Shown here: positions 49,848 to 58,640 of the stretch, piece by piece
How the letters are laid out: each line of letters opens with the position of its first letter
How positions within the stretch are numbered: position 1 is the first letter of the stretch
DNA from: Thalassospira sp. MCCC 1A01428
Lineage (GTDB): Bacteria; Pseudomonadota; Alphaproteobacteria; Rhodospirillales; Thalassospiraceae
Direction of reading: 5' to 3'
NCBI RefSeq assembly: GCF_002115825.1
Contig: NZ_JFJZ01000003.1
Span: 227,739-291,738, forward strand
Length of the DNA: 64,000 nucleotides
Position numbers and translations under genes: made by a program
The notes under the pieces: generated by a model
Database searches by the model: none
What the model saw: the letters and a program-made list of their open reading frames with translations, nothing else
What the model was told of the DNA's origin: nothing

Positions 49848-50207
49848 TTAAAGTGCGGAAAACAGGTCCGTCTGCCGGGTCGGCGTGGTACCGGACTGCC
49901 AGTATTGCACGGTACGACGGCTGACCTTTAACCGCATCGCAATCCGTTCCTGGCTCCAGCCCTGATCATAAAGCCAGGCCGCGACAATCTTTTTGGCCAG
50001 CGGAATTTCAATGCGCTCGTCGGCGAGATCCTTCACAATTTTTTGTGCCGCGTCAAGCCCGACAATTTCAGCAAGCAAAGACCCTTCAGCGCGTTGCGGA
50101 ATCCGAAACCGCGATCCGCCGCGCGCAAGGGTCAGGGTCAGGGCCGCATCAGTACCTGCAACCTCGGCAATCTGGGTCAAACCATGCGGCAGCGGGTGAT
50201 TAGACAT
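49848..50207 (-). CDS. Mor/C-like transcriptional activator
   Basis: 119 residues. The C-terminal HTH (QGWSQERIAMRLKVSRRTVQ) and the preceding ADERIEIPLAKKIVAAWLYD follow the plan of the Mu Mor family: dimerisation region, a short beta segment with a Pro, then HTH. Mor and C switch on middle and late Mu promoters. Its place, last of the early genes and just before lysis, fits. Confidence 0.8.
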   Translation of the reverse strand: MSNHPLPHGLTQIAEVAGTDAALTLTLARGGSRFRIPQRAEGSLLAEIVGLDAAQKIVKDLADERIEIPLAKKIVAAWLYDQGWSQERIAMRLKVSRRTVQYWQSGTTPTRQTDLFSAL

Positions 50208-50382
50208 TTCCCTCGCCCTTGCTCAAGCCCGGTATTCTATCAGCTTGCGCCGGGCCAGATTCAGGGGCGCGGTTCGGCTTTTGCGGATTTTCCGCAACCC
50301 CGCTACCGCCGCAAATATGGCACGCCCAGATCCACAACAATCCCGTTCCGTCACATGCCGGGCAATCCTGCTTTTCCATCAC
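50200..50382 (-). CDS. Small zinc-ribbon protein (DnaJ-type CxxCxGxG)
   Basis: 60 residues with two DnaJ-like cysteine motifs, CPACDGTG and CHICGGSG, which together can bind one zinc. Overlaps both neighbours by a few bases, so it is part of the operon. Its role is unknown. Confidence 0.7.
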   Translation of the reverse strand: MMEKQDCPACDGTGLLWIWACHICGGSGVAENPQKPNRAPESGPAQADRIPGLSKGEGNV

Positions 50383-50654
50383 CGCACCCTTTTCTCATCG
50401 CGCCAGATGGTCACGAGAACATGCAACCGCGCATCATAGATCGCAATCAGCCAGACCCCGTGATGGCGGACAGGAATGCGATACCGGCTGCGATCAGATA
50501 CAAACACCGGCTCCAGCCTGCGCAGGGCATCTTGCAGGCTTTCGGCCTCGCGCATTGAAAGCGCAATCTGGCGCGCGCGGGCACGCTTCAACACATGATA
50601 AAAACAGTTGTTGCGGTGAAGGGTCCGGGCATTGAGCGGCGCATTAATATTCAT
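50379..50654 (-). CDS. Small phage protein, unknown
   Basis: 91 residues, basic, starting MNINAPLNARTLHRNNCFYH. Not recognised. No membrane segment. Packed between gemA and the zinc-ribbon gene with overlaps on both sides, which supports coding. Confidence 0.6.
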   Translation of the reverse strand: MNINAPLNARTLHRNNCFYHVLKRARARQIALSMREAESLQDALRRLEPVFVSDRSRYRIPVRHHGVWLIAIYDARLHVLVTIWRDEKRVR

Positions 50655-51364
50655 TTTGCACCGCCCTTCAGGGCGCGCACCCGTCGCCCCAGTTCCTCAA
50701 TCGCCCGGTCTGCTTCCCTATCTGAAAAATGCCAGTGTGACATATTGGTGGAACTACCAACAAAATCCTGCGCCCACCACGCCAGCGAACTTTGCGCCCC
50801 GTTCGGGTTTAAAATCCGCCACTGCGCCTCGATAATCCGGCAACGCGGGTTTTCAACGGTTTCGCTATACCCGATCTGATAAGGCGACCAGTTCACACCC
50901 GCCGCCCGCGTTGCCCAGGCCTTCAGCGCCTCAATCACCTTGTAACTGTCACCGGGCGACATAAACCCCACATCATCAACATTCGCCTGGCGTTTTACAA
51001 ACCCTCCCAGAGCCTTCTCAGAAGGATCTGAGACAACACCAAGATGATAAAGCGATATCCAAAGTGCGCGAACTTTACGTTGCGCGTCGCCATCCGCCAA
51101 ACGCGCCCGGCCAGCACGGGCGGGAACCTTCCTTTTCGGCTTGAAACCCAGCGATTTGAAATGCTCGATCAGCCCCACCAGTTGTGCTGTGCCAAGCTGG
51201 GTGCGGCTGGTTTTACCGGGATACAGGGCTGCAATAATGTCGCGATAGGCATCATCATCCAAACCAAGCTCTTTCTTGGCCACTTCGATTTTGCCATACA
51301 GGCGACGGCGATAGGGATCGACCAGCTTTTTCGGTTTTGCTGCGGTTTTGCGAAGAGCGGTCAT
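50651..51364 (-). CDS. gemA: GemA-family regulatory protein (DUF1018)
   Basis: 237 residues. The DUF1018 core is clear: KIEVAKKELGLDDDAYRDII, SLGFKPKR, and RALWISLYHLGVV. GemA of Mu changes host gene expression and DNA topology after induction. Overlaps the DUF2786 gene by 4 bp. Confidence 0.9.
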   Translation of the reverse strand: MTALRKTAAKPKKLVDPYRRRLYGKIEVAKKELGLDDDAYRDIIAALYPGKTSRTQLGTAQLVGLIEHFKSLGFKPKRKVPARAGRARLADGDAQRKVRALWISLYHLGVVSDPSEKALGGFVKRQANVDDVGFMSPGDSYKVIEALKAWATRAAGVNWSPYQIGYSETVENPRCRIIEAQWRILNPNGAQSSLAWWAQDFVGSSTNMSHWHFSDREADRAIEELGRRVRALKGGAK

Positions 51365-52074
51365 GACTGATCACCTCCACCGGTCAGCGCCTGCTGGCCC
51401 TCACCTGCAACACCTTGACGAAAATCAACCTTGCTGCCATCGGCCAGACCATCCACCAACGCCCCGTAATCATGATTGCGCGCCTTGGTGCTAAGGTCTC
51501 TGCCTTTCATGCTCTGCAGGCTGTCGCCAAATTGCTTTGCCTCATAGGCTTCAATGGCTTTAATTTCCGCCTCTGTCGCGCAATGCGATAAGACCTTGTC
51601 AGCCACCGCGCGAACCCAGCCACTGGCATACATGTCGCCCCGGCGCACCTTGGTGCTGCGTTTCAGGCGTTTATTCAGGCCGCCAATATAGGCCGTGCGG
51701 CTTTTTATCAGCTGCCGCTCAAGCACTTCATAGGTATAAGCCGCGACCTTGGGGCCGACATCAATCCCGTAAAACTCGAAACGCGCCCGCCACCTGTCGC
51801 CGCGATAATACGCGCGATACACCGTCTCAACCCCAAAAGCGCGCGCCACCATATTGGCAAGCATAACAATATGCTTCGGGGGCACCCGGCCAGCACTGCT
51901 GTTCGCGGTGCTGCTGTTAACATCGCTGATCACAACATCATCATGGCTGACCCCGTATTTTTCCATCAAGTCCTGGGCGCGCGACAATGCCGCAGCCGCC
52001 TCGTTCGGGTTGTCAGATTGCGCCAGCGCCAAACAGGATTTGATTTTGCGCAGGATATTTTCATGCTCGGCCAT
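51361..52074 (-). CDS. DUF2786-family protein
   Basis: 237 residues. ILRKIKSCLALAQSDNPNEA and AALSRAQDLMEKYGVSHDDV are the DUF2786 signature. The rest has a central strand-rich region (RARFEFYGIDVGPKVAAYTY) as in the associated DUF7168 domain. Common among early genes of phages and mobile elements; function unknown. AGGAG precedes the ATG at 52074. Confidence 0.82.
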   Translation of the reverse strand: MAEHENILRKIKSCLALAQSDNPNEAAAALSRAQDLMEKYGVSHDDVVISDVNSSTANSSAGRVPPKHIVMLANMVARAFGVETVYRAYYRGDRWRARFEFYGIDVGPKVAAYTYEVLERQLIKSRTAYIGGLNKRLKRSTKVRRGDMYASGWVRAVADKVLSHCATEAEIKAIEAYEAKQFGDSLQSMKGRDLSTKARNHDYGALVDGLADGSKVDFRQGVAGEGQQALTGGGDQS

Positions 52075-52351
52075 TGCTATCTCCTGACGTCCCGGAATGA
52101 ATTGATGTTTCAATGAACTGCTCTAACGGCGTCAAAGGCAGATTTTTCGGGCGCTGATCCGCTGTCACAAACCGCGCCAGATAGTCCCGCTGTGCTTTGC
52201 ACCACGCCTTGTAGGGCCAGCGCTGTCGCTCGCTGTAGGGATAGGCATCGCGCACTGCCCTGACCCGATCCTTGAATGGCAAATCCGCCGGGAGCGTTGC
52301 GTGCAGTTCTCTGATCGTGGCCATCGCATCGTCGTACCAGGTACCGCTCAT
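52061..52351 (-). CDS. Small early phage protein, unknown
   Basis: 96 residues from MSGTWYDDAMATIRELHATL. Trp/Tyr/Arg-rich middle (YSERQRWPYKAWCKAQRDYL), as in small phage DNA-associated proteins, but no family recognised. Its ends overlap both neighbours. Confidence 0.62.
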   Translation of the reverse strand: MSGTWYDDAMATIRELHATLPADLPFKDRVRAVRDAYPYSERQRWPYKAWCKAQRDYLARFVTADQRPKNLPLTPLEQFIETSIHSGTSGDSNGRA

Positions 52352-53004
52352 GCCACATCTCCAAACTTGTCGGTCTGGTTGCCCCATGCGGCCCAGCCCT
52401 TGCGCGTCTGGCGGGCAAACATTTCCAGATAAGGTCCATCGAACATCGTTTCAATGCGGTCATACTGTTCGTCGGGTTTGCGGGAATGCTCACGGCGCGG
52501 CGCGCGGATTTCGTCTTCGGGCCACCATTCAATCCAGTCGCGCACGGAATGAACCCCGGTAGGTATGCGGCCCATCCCGAACAAATCATCGGGCAAGGCG
52601 GATTTAAGCGATGGATTGCCCTTCGTGCACATCAGGCAGGGTTCAAGGTTTTTGCGGGTGCCATAACCGGGGCCAAAGGCATATTTGCCGGTTTCAGGGT
52701 TGAATTTGCGCCATTCCCAGGCAAGCCCGGCAAAGGTGAACCCCCAGCCGGTAATCATTTCCTGCCAGTGCGGCATGGTGGGCCACGTCACCCACAAAAA
52801 CAGCACGCAATCATCGGCGCACAGGGCACTGACCGGCATTTTGGCAATCTGCTCAAAGCTCATGCAGTCATAATGCGCCTTGGCGTTTTTCGCTTCGCCC
52901 TTGGCTGACCAGTTGTCAAAGCTCACCGCCGGGTCCGCAAGGATCACGCGAAATCCCCCCGTTGGCCGCAAATTGACAAACTCTTTGATCAACTGGTTAT
53001 TCAT
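52348..53004 (-). CDS. MT-A70-family adenine methyltransferase homologue with altered catalytic motif
   Basis: 218 residues that follow the phage MT-A70 pattern along the chain: HYDCMSFEQIAKMPV, DCVLFLWVTWPTMPHW, WGFTFAGLAWEWRKFN, the C-terminal HSRKPDEQYDRIETMF and ARQTRKGWAAWGNQ. The catalytic DPPW motif, however, reads D24-P-A-V (ILADPAVSFDNWS). Loss of the second Pro and the Trp would be expected to weaken or end methylation, leaving a DNA- or SAM-binding protein, unless the motif is a working variant. Start at 53004 is chosen for the family N-terminus. Confidence 0.83.
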   Translation of the reverse strand: MNNQLIKEFVNLRPTGGFRVILADPAVSFDNWSAKGEAKNAKAHYDCMSFEQIAKMPVSALCADDCVLFLWVTWPTMPHWQEMITGWGFTFAGLAWEWRKFNPETGKYAFGPGYGTRKNLEPCLMCTKGNPSLKSALPDDLFGMGRIPTGVHSVRDWIEWWPEDEIRAPRREHSRKPDEQYDRIETMFDGPYLEMFARQTRKGWAAWGNQTDKFGDVA

Positions 53005-53302
53005 GACGACGGGTCGCTCCTTCAAGGGATAGGCGGCTCACGGTGGCGACAAGTTTCTGCCAGTTCCCACCGGCCTCGATGTAAGCCCGAACCAACTGTT
53101 CAGGGTCGGCAAAGGCGTCGGCGCTAAAAGCCTCTTCCTTACCGGCACTCAACACTTCATTCGCATGATGCAGGGCTGTTAAGAGACGGCCCCGTGCGGT
53201 TGCCCCGCGTGGTCGATCCCCACGCACAAACCCGGCAGCAACCATCGCCAGATCGGCAAGGGCAGCGTGTGCATCCGGGTTATGTGCAGGGGCTTTGGTC
53301 AT
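52997..53302 (-). CDS. Small early phage protein, unknown
   Basis: 101 residues from MTKAPAHNPDAHAALADLAM, helical, Ala-rich. Not recognised. The ATG overlaps the upstream stop, and its 3' end overlaps the MT-A70 gene start. Confidence 0.6.
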   Translation of the reverse strand: MTKAPAHNPDAHAALADLAMVAAGFVRGDRPRGATARGRLLTALHHANEVLSAGKEEAFSADAFADPEQLVRAYIEAGGNWQKLVATVSRLSLEGATRRHE

Positions 53303-53303
53303 T

Positions 53304-53597
53304 TCAGGCGGCTTTCTCTTCTTCCGGGATATAGAGAAAGTCGAGGATGGCGTCGTACCAGCCGATGCCCTCAAGCTCTTCGCGGGCACCATCGAACATT
53401 TCCCCGTCCGGCGATTTGCCTATGAACTTGCCGTTCCAGCTTGAATAAATGATCCGCAGATCCTCATTGGCGAACCGGCCAAAGATCGTGATCCAGTCCC
53501 CGCCATCATCGTAGCGGGAGGTATCAACCCCAAAACCGGCGTTGGCGCAAGCCGCCAGAACTTGTGTGTGGTCCAAATGGTCTTTGAATTTTTTCAT
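53304..53597 (-). CDS. Small acidic early phage protein, unknown
   Basis: 97 residues, acidic and aromatic (YDDGGDWITIFGRFANEDLR, EGIGWYDAILDFLYIPEEEK). GAGGAA precedes the ATG. The low pI and Trp/Tyr content recall DNA mimics or protein-inhibitor phage products, but this is only an impression. Confidence 0.65.
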   Translation of the reverse strand: MKKFKDHLDHTQVLAACANAGFGVDTSRYDDGGDWITIFGRFANEDLRIIYSSWNGKFIGKSPDGEMFDGAREELEGIGWYDAILDFLYIPEEEKAA

Positions 53598-53635
53598 TTT
53601 CCGTTCCTCATTTCAGGGGTGGTACGGGCCGGGCG

Positions 53636-53884
53636 CTACCCCGGCGTCGGCTCGGCACCCGTTTCCGCGTGCTGCATCGTGATCCCGCCTGGAACCTCTC
53701 GGTTTTCAACCTTTGGGCAACCGCACGTCGTACTGTGGTTTTTCCCGTCCGGCCCTTTAACGCGTGTCCAACTTCCACGCCGCCGCACCAAGGAACAGGC
53801 CGCAACCTGTTCGTTGCTAAGGCGGTGAACCGGGGCCAAACCAAAAGCTCGTAACAGGTTTGGGTGGCCCCGGTTTCTCTTCAA
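53636..53884 (-). CDS. Possible small early gene (low certainty)
   Basis: An 82-residue frame that needs a TTG start overlapping the upstream stop. It has Cys residues that might bind a metal (AACSLVRRRGSW, TTCGCPKV). It fills an otherwise empty 270-bp gap in a tightly packed operon, which is the main support. Confidence 0.35.
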   Translation of the reverse strand: MKRNRGHPNLLRAFGLAPVHRLSNEQVAACSLVRRRGSWTRVKGPDGKNHSTTCGCPKVENREVPGGITMQHAETGAEPTPG

Positions 53885-54108
53885 GCCCCCCGCACTTTCC
53901 GGCGCGGTGCCTGAAGAAACCTTTTGAACTGGGCAATCGCCTGCTTTTCACCGGCATAATCTTCGGCGGGGATGCCAGGCACCCGCCGTGTGTTGCCGAT
54001 GCGCCAGCGCAGGATCGATTCCGGTCCCGACATCAAAAGCGTTGCCTCGACCGGCATATCGGGCGCGATGTGAATATCACCGCTGCCATAGCAATAGGCA
54101 TACATCAC
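53881..54108 (-). CDS. Small early phage protein, unknown
   Basis: 75 residues, MMYAYCYGSGDIHIAPDMPV onward, with a basic C-terminus (FLQAPRRKVRGA). Not recognised. 4-bp overlap with the upstream gene supports coding. Confidence 0.55.
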   Translation of the reverse strand: MMYAYCYGSGDIHIAPDMPVEATLLMSGPESILRWRIGNTRRVPGIPAEDYAGEKQAIAQFKRFLQAPRRKVRGA

Positions 54109-54314
54109 GCAGCCTCCGTTTTTGGGGGTTTGCGATTGATCGCCCGTTCGGCGAACAGCGCATCAACCAGACGGGCTTTCTTGCTGCGATCCGGGGCAAA
54201 ACCGCTTTGCGCGGCAACGCTCACCGCACCTTTGGCCGACCGGGCGATCACGTAAATCAGAGCCTGATCAACCAGCTCGACACAAAACACATCCCGCGCT
54301 TTACGCTTGCTCAT
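54105..54314 (-). CDS. Small basic early phage protein, unknown
   Basis: 69 residues from MSKRKARDVFCVELVDQALI, basic. The frame extends further up but overlaps the preceding gene wholly there, so the ATG at 54314 is preferred; it overlaps the upstream stop region by 14 bp. Not recognised. Confidence 0.55.
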   Translation of the reverse strand: MSKRKARDVFCVELVDQALIYVIARSAKGAVSVAAQSGFAPDRSKKARLVDALFAERAINRKPPKTEAA

Positions 54315-54729
54315 GATCAGGCTCCGCAAAGAAATCCACCGGCAGGACCAGTTGAACAAACGGTTCCGAACGCCCCGGCACCCCGTCGATCTGTTCGGCG
54401 GTAATACGCTTGCCCGAGAACTGCTTGCCCTGGTAACTGGCGGGCAGGCGCGAAAAGGTAATCTGGGCAATTTTGCTGCGTTTGGGCAGTTTCAGTTCCC
54501 AGCCTTTGGAAACCTCGCTTAACCGCAGCTTCCCCTGATGTTCGTTTGTCCCCCAGCGTGCCATATAATAATGCCCGGGGCGCAGCTTCAGGCGCTTGAC
54601 GGCATCCTCGCCAAAGCGCAGCACCAGCATCTGACACTTGCGCACACAGCGGGTTGAAATCATGATTTCATCGGGATTGACCGCCACAGTGCTGTATTTC
54701 TGCGGCGGGGCGATTTCCTCGAAAGACAT
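54301..54729 (-). CDS. Early phage protein, unknown
   Basis: 142 residues from MSFEEIAPPQKYSTVAVNPD. Strand-rich with CVRKCQMLVLRFGEDAVKRL in the middle; the RITAEQIDGVPGR segment is not a known motif. The start overlaps the Gam-like gene stop. Not recognised. Confidence 0.6.
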   Translation of the reverse strand: MSFEEIAPPQKYSTVAVNPDEIMISTRCVRKCQMLVLRFGEDAVKRLKLRPGHYYMARWGTNEHQGKLRLSEVSKGWELKLPKRSKIAQITFSRLPASYQGKQFSGKRITAEQIDGVPGRSEPFVQLVLPVDFFAEPDHEQA

Positions 54730-54730
54730 T

Positions 54731-55267
54731 TCATTCCTCCTCACTCATCAGCGCCGCAACCAGCTTGTCGACATCACTGTCCTGCGGCTTGACAATGACA
54801 ATGTCCGTGGCATCAACCACCGACACACCAAGGCGTTTCAAATCCTTGGCGGGCATGTTCGAAAGGGCCGTTTTCACCGGCTTTTCCGTGACCTTGATCA
54901 GCGTTTTGACACTGTCAGGAAACAGCTTGCGGATCGCGTTGATCAGCTGGTCATCATCGGGGCATTCAAGGCGACCGGGCTGTTTGGCATACCCCACCTT
55001 GATCCCGGCAAAAGTACGTGATTTTGGTTTTTCAAAAAGACCAGGTGTTTTAAGGATCGCGTCCTGCAAATCCTTTTCATGGCCGCGCAAAACCTCAACC
55101 TGCTTGCGGATCATGCCCATATAGCGAGCTTTCACCTTGTCAAGGTCTTCCTGCAAGGCCGTCACAGCCTCGGCAAGCTCGATCCGGGCGGCAGCATAGC
55201 CCTGGGTTTTCTGTTCAATATCGGCCATTGTGACCGGCAGGGATGATACTGGTGATAATGACGTCAT
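54731..55267 (-). CDS. Gam-like host-nuclease inhibitor (probable)
   Basis: 178 residues. A long N-terminal helix pair (ADIEQKTQGYAAARIELAEA, VTALQEDLDKVKARYMGMIR) is followed by a compact domain ending in IVIVKPQDSDVDKLVAALM. Mu Gam has the same plan, a coiled coil joined to a small domain, and binds DNA ends like Ku to block RecBCD. Family match is by pattern and position after MuB, not by strong identity. Confidence 0.65.
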   Translation of the reverse strand: MTSLSPVSSLPVTMADIEQKTQGYAAARIELAEAVTALQEDLDKVKARYMGMIRKQVEVLRGHEKDLQDAILKTPGLFEKPKSRTFAGIKVGYAKQPGRLECPDDDQLINAIRKLFPDSVKTLIKVTEKPVKTALSNMPAKDLKRLGVSVVDATDIVIVKPQDSDVDKLVAALMSEEE

Positions 55268-55343
55268 GAGGGTTTTCCTTGCAGGGTCCGCAAAAAGCGA
55301 ACCTGTTGAATGAGAAATCGGATGAAGGGAATGCGGGACCGCC

Positions 55344-55637
55344 TCATGCTGCGCTCCCCCCGTCATCAGGGCCGGAAAACCGCCGCGCCATCCGCCGATC
55401 CGCAAGATTGACGACTTGCCCGCGCGCTACCGCCCGCTCAATTGCCAGCAGGCTCGGCTCCCCCACCGACACCGGCCCGTTTGCGCGCTCATAGGTGCCC
55501 AGGCGGTCGGCAAGCTCCTGCAAATTGGTCAGCAAAATGTCGGTGGTTGAGGCATCGAGGTTCAACTTGCCGCCGCTCCGATGCGCCATTTTGCGCAAGG
55601 CCCCGGTCACGTTTGAAAGTTTCTGACTAAGCATCAT
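55344..55637 (-). CDS. Small early phage protein, unknown
   Basis: 97 residues from MMLSQKLSNVTGALRKMAHR, helical. AAGGAGG stands right before the start, one of the best ribosome sites in the operon. Directly follows the MuB gene. Not recognised. Confidence 0.65.
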   Translation of the reverse strand: MMLSQKLSNVTGALRKMAHRSGGKLNLDASTTDILLTNLQELADRLGTYERANGPVSVGEPSLLAIERAVARGQVVNLADRRMARRFSGPDDGGSAA

Positions 55638-55644
55638 TCCCTCC

Positions 55645-56625
55645 TTACGCCGCCGGTGAAACGAACGAGGACGAATGCTTGTCCCAGGCCATCTTGATAT
55701 GCTCAATCGAGCGCGGCATCCCGGCACCGGCGGCAAGCATCGTTGCCAGTTGCAAGGTTTTCGTCATGCCACGCAACGCGCCGGGTTTGCGCCCGATGGC
55801 CTTAAGCAGCTTGATTTCTTCCTTGTCGGTAATGTCCCAGGCTTTGATCAGAACACACATGTCCTCGGCCTTTGGCCGCGACTGGGTGATACGCACCCCG
55901 ACGCGGGAAAAAAGCTGGGCAAACTCGGCTTTGCGCCCGTTGCCTTCAAGCCGGGCATAAACCTGCTCATTACCAACCAGCGCAACGCCAACGGTGCCGC
56001 GCGCCCGATCATAGATCGACCTGATCTGATCAAGCGCCTCTGTCGATAATTGCTGCGCTTCATCGATAATGATCAGCCCTTGGGTGCCCTCAACCCGGCG
56101 GCAAATCGCGCGCGCCAGTTTCGCGGCATGCTTCTCTGTCACATCCATGACCTCGGCCAGTTCGACCAGAAGGCCATGCGTGCCCTTGGAACTGGGGTCC
56201 GCCGTTGCCAGCCACACATTGCGATTGGTGCGCGCATAATGTTCGCACGCAGTCGTTTTGCTGATCCCGGCACCCCCGGCAATAATCACGATTTCCGGTA
56301 ATAGATGACCAAACGCAAGCGCATCAATGAACTCGCGTGTGGATGGCGTTTCAATATAGTCTGGCAGTTTAGGCGCACGCGCTGCGGCCTGCTTGCGTTC
56401 CCCAAGGCCGGAAAGCCAGATCTGCACTTCCCCGGCAATTCGCGAATTGTTGCCTGCGTAAGTGCTCTTAATCCACGCGGCAAATGTCGTGTATTTAACC
56501 CCGGAAAGCCGCGCGGCCTCCGTCTGGCTATAGCCCTCGGCTTCCATCACCGACTGGCAGGCAAGGCGGATTTCTTCGATCTCCGCATCGCTAAAGGTAT
56601 GTTCTGTCGTGACTGGTCTGTTCAT
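55645..56625 (-). CDS. MuB-like transposition target ATPase (AAA+)
   Basis: 326 residues. An N-terminal HTH (YSQTEAARLSGVKYTTFAAW) precedes an AAA+ domain with Walker A VIIAGGAGISKTTACEHY and Walker B GLIIIDEAQQLS, and a sensor-like GVALVGNEQVYARLEG. MuB coats target DNA, stimulates the transposase and steers insertion away from the phage itself. AGGA precedes the ATG at 56625. Confidence 0.93.
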   Translation of the reverse strand: MNRPVTTEHTFSDAEIEEIRLACQSVMEAEGYSQTEAARLSGVKYTTFAAWIKSTYAGNNSRIAGEVQIWLSGLGERKQAAARAPKLPDYIETPSTREFIDALAFGHLLPEIVIIAGGAGISKTTACEHYARTNRNVWLATADPSSKGTHGLLVELAEVMDVTEKHAAKLARAICRRVEGTQGLIIIDEAQQLSTEALDQIRSIYDRARGTVGVALVGNEQVYARLEGNGRKAEFAQLFSRVGVRITQSRPKAEDMCVLIKAWDITDKEEIKLLKAIGRKPGALRGMTKTLQLATMLAAGAGMPRSIEHIKMAWDKHSSSFVSPAA

Positions 56626-56687
56626 GCTATTTTCCTGTTGATCCTTGTTGGTCACGAGGGCGCGCTATGCTTGGTCGCGGCGCGTCC

Positions 56688-58640
56688 TCACTCTTCCAAA
56701 CCACCCTGATAAACCTTCAGGCCAGCCCGGAAATTCCGTGAAAATTCGTTCTTGAAGTCCTGTTCTGAAACTGGTTCCGCCTCGACCTTGGCCGCAAGAT
56801 TGCCCGATACCATGCGAACAGCAGCGGGTTGCGGGGCGGGTGTTGCGTCATCCATATCGGGCAACAGCCGCATATATTCGTCGATTGAAAGGGACCGTTC
56901 GATTTCGGCGGCCTGTTTGGTCAGATTGACAAAACTGCGCCGTTTGCGGCCATGATTGCGCGCGGCACTGCGGTCAGGAAAGCCGCTGGCCTCCCAAAGT
57001 TCAACCTCGCCGATAAAGCTGCCATCAAGGCGATAGGCATAAACACTGTCATGCAGAAAATCGGGGTCAAACCGCACCATGATCGGCTTGCCAACATGCT
57101 CAAGCAGGCAGTCGGACCAATAGGTATTGCCCATCAACTCAACTCGGCCACTGCGCTTGTCGGTACGAATTTTTTCCGCCGCCAGCAAACACATGCGCAA
57201 CTGTTCAGGTGCTGCCTTGCGGATCACCGCATTGACATAGCTTTCATCAAATGCCTGATCAAACGACCGCAATCCACCGCAAACCCGCGTTTTGCGCTTG
57301 GTCCGCGCATTGTGGGCGCGAATGCCTTCGCCAACCACTTTCAGAAAATCGTCCAGCGGAACAGCACGGCTCGCGTAATTTTCCGGCTTGGCCATCGGGT
57401 TATTGCCGGTATAGGCCCCGGCAAATGCCGGATGTTTGGCGATATGATTACAAAAATCGCGAAACATGCGTTCAATTGGCTTTGACTGCCCCGAATACGG
57501 CTTTGTCCAGTGAATGCCGATGCCAAGGGCGGTCAATATCCCGCTTGGCTCCTCGGGTTTAACCTTGAACCGGTATCTGTTCGGGGTGCCGCCGGTGATG
57601 CATTTCGCCGCAAAACCGCGCCCGTTATCCAGCCAGCAATGATCAGGAATGCCATAATCACGAAACAGATCGCCAAATGCCAGCCGGACAAGGTCAGAAT
57701 TTTCCGACTTGTCCACCCGCCACGCGACACATTTGTTTGAATACAAATCCTGTATCGCCACCATCAGCGGGCGGGTTATTGTGCCATCCGGGAACCGCAC
57801 AAAAACGTCCCATTTATGACCGTCCACATTGACCGCTTCCATCGCATGAAACTCACTGCGATCACGTATCTGCGGCGGATACATCATTTTCAGCTTTTCA
57901 TTGCCTTCACGCAGCAACACCCGCACCGGCGCGGGAATTTCCGTTTCCAGCCGCCGTTCCAAAGTGCGCCCCGCCGGGATTGACCAGCCATGTTCCTTTG
58001 CCGCCATTTCAAGGCGCAGGTAACAGGCGGTAAAAGGCGGCTTTTCCAGCCGCAGCCAGTCCGCCTTGATAAACTCCCAGGCACGCGGGTCGCATTCCAC
58101 CGTTTTGGTCCGTCCGGTATGGCGCGGGCAAAGGGCGGGCAGCCAGTCTTTCCGGTCCAGCCCCTCAACCATCTTGAACCAGTTAAAAATCGTCGATTTG
58201 CCAACCTTTTGCTGATCGGCCACCGCATAAACCGCCCGGTCCTTTGACAGCGCCCCGCGCTGCAACCCGCACACCGCCTCTAAAATAGACAGCCGGTACC
58301 GTGCCTTGCTTTTGCGCGCATCGGGCTGGCGCTCAAACCAGTCCCAGTCAACCCGGCTGGCCGTCGCCCCGCGAATGGCAGGGGCACCATCCTCTTTCTG
58401 CTTGCGCGCAATTTCGCGCTTATGCAGGGCGCGCTGGGCGGCAACCGGAAACAGCGACCAGTGATATTCCCAGCCGCCGCCTTTAATGCCCTGGCATTTA
58501 CGCGCCAGCGGCTCGCCACCAACCGTTAAGGCCGTACGCCAGCCTTCTCTTCCCGCCAGCCTCGTGATATCGCGGGCTAGCGCCGGAATAGCAGGTAACC
58601 TCATACCTTCAATCTCGGCTGGCGAATAAAACTCTTTCAT
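56688..58640 (-). CDS. DDE transposase (MuA-like)
   Basis: 650 residues from the ATG at 58640, coupled to the upstream stop (TGATG). The N-terminal part has MuA-type winged-helix/HTH domains that bind the phage ends. The catalytic DDE triad is visible in EAVNVDGHKWDVF (Asp), CWLDNGRGFAAK (Asp) and SKPIERMFRDFC (Glu). The C-terminal part matches the Mu transposase beta-barrel region (ELMGNTYWSDCLLEHVGKPI). It carries out both integration and replicative transposition. Confidence 0.96.
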   Translation of the reverse strand: MKEFYSPAEIEGMRLPAIPALARDITRLAGREGWRTALTVGGEPLARKCQGIKGGGWEYHWSLFPVAAQRALHKREIARKQKEDGAPAIRGATASRVDWDWFERQPDARKSKARYRLSILEAVCGLQRGALSKDRAVYAVADQQKVGKSTIFNWFKMVEGLDRKDWLPALCPRHTGRTKTVECDPRAWEFIKADWLRLEKPPFTACYLRLEMAAKEHGWSIPAGRTLERRLETEIPAPVRVLLREGNEKLKMMYPPQIRDRSEFHAMEAVNVDGHKWDVFVRFPDGTITRPLMVAIQDLYSNKCVAWRVDKSENSDLVRLAFGDLFRDYGIPDHCWLDNGRGFAAKCITGGTPNRYRFKVKPEEPSGILTALGIGIHWTKPYSGQSKPIERMFRDFCNHIAKHPAFAGAYTGNNPMAKPENYASRAVPLDDFLKVVGEGIRAHNARTKRKTRVCGGLRSFDQAFDESYVNAVIRKAAPEQLRMCLLAAEKIRTDKRSGRVELMGNTYWSDCLLEHVGKPIMVRFDPDFLHDSVYAYRLDGSFIGEVELWEASGFPDRSAARNHGRKRRSFVNLTKQAAEIERSLSIDEYMRLLPDMDDATPAPQPAAVRMVSGNLAAKVEAEPVSEQDFKNEFSRNFRAGLKVYQGGLEE

